Source of the DNA: Toxoplasma gondii ME49 | Taxonomy: Eukaryota > Apicomplexa > Conoidasida > Eucoccidiorida > Sarcocystidae | NCBI RefSeq assembly: GCF_000006565.2 | Contig: NC_031480.1 | Span: forward strand, 4,844,529 to 4,908,528 | Reading direction: 5' to 3' | DNA: 64,000 nt | In this document: positions 60,842 to 64,000 of the stretch, in pieces | How the letters are laid out: every line of letters begins with the position of its first letter | How positions within the stretch are numbered: the stretch's first letter is position 1 | Program-made: the position numbers and the translations under genes | Notes under the pieces: model-generated | Seen by the model: the letters and a program-made list of their open reading frames with translations, nothing else | What the model was told of the DNA's origin: nothing | Database searches by the model: none

Positions 60842-63800
60842 TCACTTGGTTTCTTCGTTAAGAAATTCAATGAATCTCTCCGATAGCCTTTTGCCCTGCA
60901 AGCGATGACACATGGGCACATGCCGAACTGAGGTTTCACTTCATGCCTACGGCAAGGAAACTAACAAGGCTGAGTTCGGATCCACGCCAGCTGAGGGGGT
61001 GACTCCAGTTATCCCTTGTACGCAGGATACATACCTGTTCCTGGTCCTCTTGGGCTCCTTTCCTGGCGCGGATGCCGATCTTCGCTCTGTCCTCTTCCGA
61101 TAACTGGAGCACGTCGCATATCAACAAGAAGACTTCATCTCGTCGCCGAATTTGGCCCTGCAGATAGCAAAACACAGCCCAAGCGCCCTTCACATTCTCT
61201 CATCAGTGCATTTCACCTTACACCTGTCCACTGCCTCGACATTTGACGGCAAGCACCTACTTCCAGAGCTTGGTGCTTAGATATCATTTCAGATATCAGT
61301 CGTCGATCTACGTAATGTTCTCGTTCGTCTTCCTCCTTCTGTTGCCGTTCCAGTACAGATTCAATCTCGCCTCTGCACGCACACACGCCATACGGAACAC
61401 ATCGCTTAAGCTCTTCGTTTGCCAGCATGTGTTAATTGTAGGAGAAACCAAGGCACTTTGACGCCTGACAACATCATCGATCTTGTGTTCCGTTTCAAGC
61501 GTTCAACCTCGACCTCCGGGGGGCTGACAACACTGTCCTTACTTGAGCTTTGCGTTCTCCGACTGGAACTTGTCCAGGGCCTCTTCCAAAGCAGTCACCT
61601 TAGTCTGGGCCTCCGCCAGTTCCTCGCGGGTTCCCGAAAGGTTAGTCACCGCCCCTGCATTCTGCACACGATGACAAAGCGTGAAGTCAGATACATCTGA
61701 AAAAAGCAGATTGGATGTATCGCACCACACTCCGCAGTCATGCAGCGCTGGCAACCGGTCCACACAGACGCATCACTTGCACTGAATTACATTTTGTAAG
61801 GTGTGAGCACTTAATGCACCTACTTCTTCCAGCTTCCTCCGCAGCTGTCGCACTTCTGTTTCAGTTTGTTCCTTTTCTCCTTTTAGCCGCTGCACCATTG
61901 CGTCACTCTCCTCCTGAGCACCAAGTAGAACTCGAAATTCAGTCATGTGGACTCACGAGAGAAGTTCAGTACACCGCAGACTCACGACTTCGGCAGCTTC
62001 ACACAGTGCTACGATCCACGCATAGTTAGGACCCACCTGCATGTGCTCCATGACCTTGTTAAGACTTTCAACCATCCGACGCGCTTCGTTCAACTCGGCC
62101 TCAATGGCATCGCGATCAGCAAGAGACTGGATCAACTCCAGCTCTAAACGACAAACCAGCGGGCACCAGAGCACTCGAATCTCAACCTTGAATATGTGCC
62201 TGCGCCTTGCCTAGCGGAGTCTCTTTGAGTATCTACCGTGACGCTACGTGTTCTCACGATTATTTAAGAGAGTTTTTTGACAAAAAGCTGAATCCAATTG
62301 ATATAACATTGTTCAGAATGAAATGCAAATAACTTTATGTAGAGGTCCGAACTGATCAATCCTGCAGAATTAGCAGAAGAAATGAGAGTAGTTGTGAAAT
62401 GCTCGTCGAACCGGACGCTAGAAGCTGGCAGTCCTGGTTCTCACTGTGTGACAACATCTCCAAAAGGCGTGACACGTGGACCCACCTGACTGATTTTGAA
62501 CGCTTTGAAGATTGCTCAGTCGTGCGAGTTCGCCTTTAGACAAAGCCAGTTCCTTTTCCAAAGTCTCGACCTTCTGGTGGCATAACGCACAGTACAAGGC
62601 ACGGAACGTCGTGCGGAGCTCTGGGTTCGTTCCCTGGTTTTCTCGCGCCTGTCCTTGCATACATTTTGAGTTCAAATAAAACTGTATTTAGGGAAACGCA
62701 ACGGTTAGCTTGCTGTACAGTCGAATTATCGTAGACGCGTGTAGTACACGGGTGGGGGGCACATTCGGGAACAAACGACTCACACATGTCGCTTGGTACT
62801 CTGCGGTGTTGCCCTGTCTTACCATTGCGTATGACCGATGCTCGGAGAGTTCTGCTGAAGCGACTTGCAAGGACTGTGACACGTCCGCATGAGCTCGCTG
62901 AGTAGGTACAAGAAGTACATTGACAGCGTGATGACACGATGGGATTGATGGCATTCACATTGACACACCGTTCGTTTTCATCCCTCCACGGAGAGCTGAA
63001 GCCGGTCCGGCAGTGCCTGAGGCTGTCCCTTGTACTCGGACGTACTTGCCAAGCCTTGACCTGGAGAAGAAGGTCCTGATTTTCGCATTCGAGTTGCCGA
63101 ACGCGAGCAGCCACAGGGTCACCTGGCCTCTCTGCTTCGTCACTCTGTGCCTCCTTGCGATTGGCCGTTTGGAGTCGCTCATACTGCTGGAGCAACGCAT
63201 CGTACTGCTGCCTGTAAAGAGGTGCACCTTCCGCAGTCATGGACACTTAATCCGAAACCCCCTCATCGAAGACACTCCAGCTTCCATCTGCGAAAAGCAG
63301 CCTCCAGGAAATCCCCGGAAAATAGTAGTCGGACGGTCTGACAGTTCACGCGTCCGTTTGGCAACATTCTTGGTTGAGAGAAAATGACACGGCACTAGTT
63401 GGTGTAGGTCACCAAGACAACTCCTGCAAGCGGAAAACTGCGATAAATATACCTTGTACGCCTGTATATTAGCGAGTGAATGCCAATCAAACATGCGATT
63501 TCCCATGACACCAGTTTGGAAGAGGAGGCCCACGGCGCGTAAAGACTGACTTCAGTCAAACATAGCGACACCGAAGGGCAAATCTGACGATTCCGGTGTC
63601 CCGCTTCAGACACGTCATCGAGCGTCACGATTACAACTCAAAGTTTTAGAGACGTTCCACCACTTGAAATGCAGATTTTGGGTACCTGATGGAACGGAGA
63701 GCTTCGTTCATGTGCTGCTGGAGCTGCGCCTGGCGTTCTGCCTCTTGGTCTTCAGCCTGCGTTAAAAATGGTGCAGAGAGAAGATCCTCTGAAGCATTTT

Positions 63801-63906
63801 TGTCAGTCTCCCGCTCAGTATGTCCACTGCTTCTGAATTCAAAAAGCGTCCTATCGAGCGCCACCTTTATCAGGTTGAGCTTGCTCTGCAGCCCCTGTAC
63901 ACGCAT
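60842..63906 (-). CDS. GRIP-domain golgin, coiled-coil protein (5' end probably beyond window)
   Basis: Eleven exons on the minus strand, in order of transcription: 63906-63865, 63756-63686, 63211-63046, 62897-62823, 62648-62486, 62143-62037, 61913-61824, 61661-61543, 61372-61261, 61157-61035 and 60895-60842 (TGA at 60844-60842). Phases join throughout and give 373 residues from the ATG at 63906. Most of the protein is charged heptad coiled coil (QQYDALLQQYERL, ADRDAIEAELNEARRMVESL, VRQLRRKLEE). The C-terminus HYVDRRLISEMISK, then RRRDEVFLLICDVLQLSEED and LSERFIEFLNEE, matches a GRIP domain with its key Tyr. GRIP domains bind Arl1-type GTPases at the trans-Golgi, where golgins tether vesicles. 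The frame is open upstream of the ATG to an acceptor at 63934, so further exons to the right are likely. Golgins are often much longer. Confidence 0.85.
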
Positions 63907-64000
63907 CCGAATTATTATCCTCCACGACTTTACCTGTCGAAGAAAGCGTGATACAAAGCCGTGGTGCGTCCGGGTAGCTGCCGCTATCTCTGACGTCGCG

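Noticed and set aside
61824..61913. Apparent frameshift in a golgin coiled-coil exon
   Set aside because: Rereading the bases shows a 90-nt exon with phases 0 to 0 and a continuous heptad pattern; the shift was a misreading.

Overview
This is nuclear DNA of an intron-rich eukaryote, most likely a tissue-cyst coccidian close to Toxoplasma gondii. The reasons are balanced base composition, many short GT-AG introns with pyrimidine-rich 3' ends, (TA)n/TATG microsatellites in the introns, ATG starts in an A-rich context, and the gene families found. Species identity is inferred; no search could be run.

Layout. (1) 1-1783: a minus-strand reading frame rich in Ser, Pro and Arg that looks like part of a spliced gene running off the left edge. 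(2) 2885-2957: an intact intronless tRNA-Phe (anticodon GAA) on the minus strand. (3) 6132-55202: one very large plus-strand gene of 63 exons by my reconstruction, filling about 49 kb. It encodes a single-headed axonemal dynein heavy chain of about 4138 residues that matches the DNAH1 class from end to end. All exon phases join and the summed coding length (12417 nt) is a multiple of three. (4) 57116-58391: a two-exon multi-pass membrane transporter of the nucleotide-sugar/triose-phosphate family, closest in look to GDP-fucose transporters (SLC35C type). (5) 60842-63906 or beyond: a minus-strand golgin with a coiled-coil rod and a C-terminal GRIP domain; its 5' end probably lies past the right edge.

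How they fit together. In coccidia the only flagellated cell is the microgamete, so the dynein is expected to serve male-gamete motility. The last two genes are convergent and both point to the Golgi: one supplies nucleotide sugar to the lumen, the other tethers vesicles at the trans-Golgi through Arl1-type GTPases. I see no mobile element, CRISPR array or prokaryote-like operon. The most useful leads are the exon-complete dynein model with its scattered N-terminal exons, two dynein introns with no in-frame stop (29860-30603 and 28403-28633), one GC-AG intron, and the Golgi gene pair.
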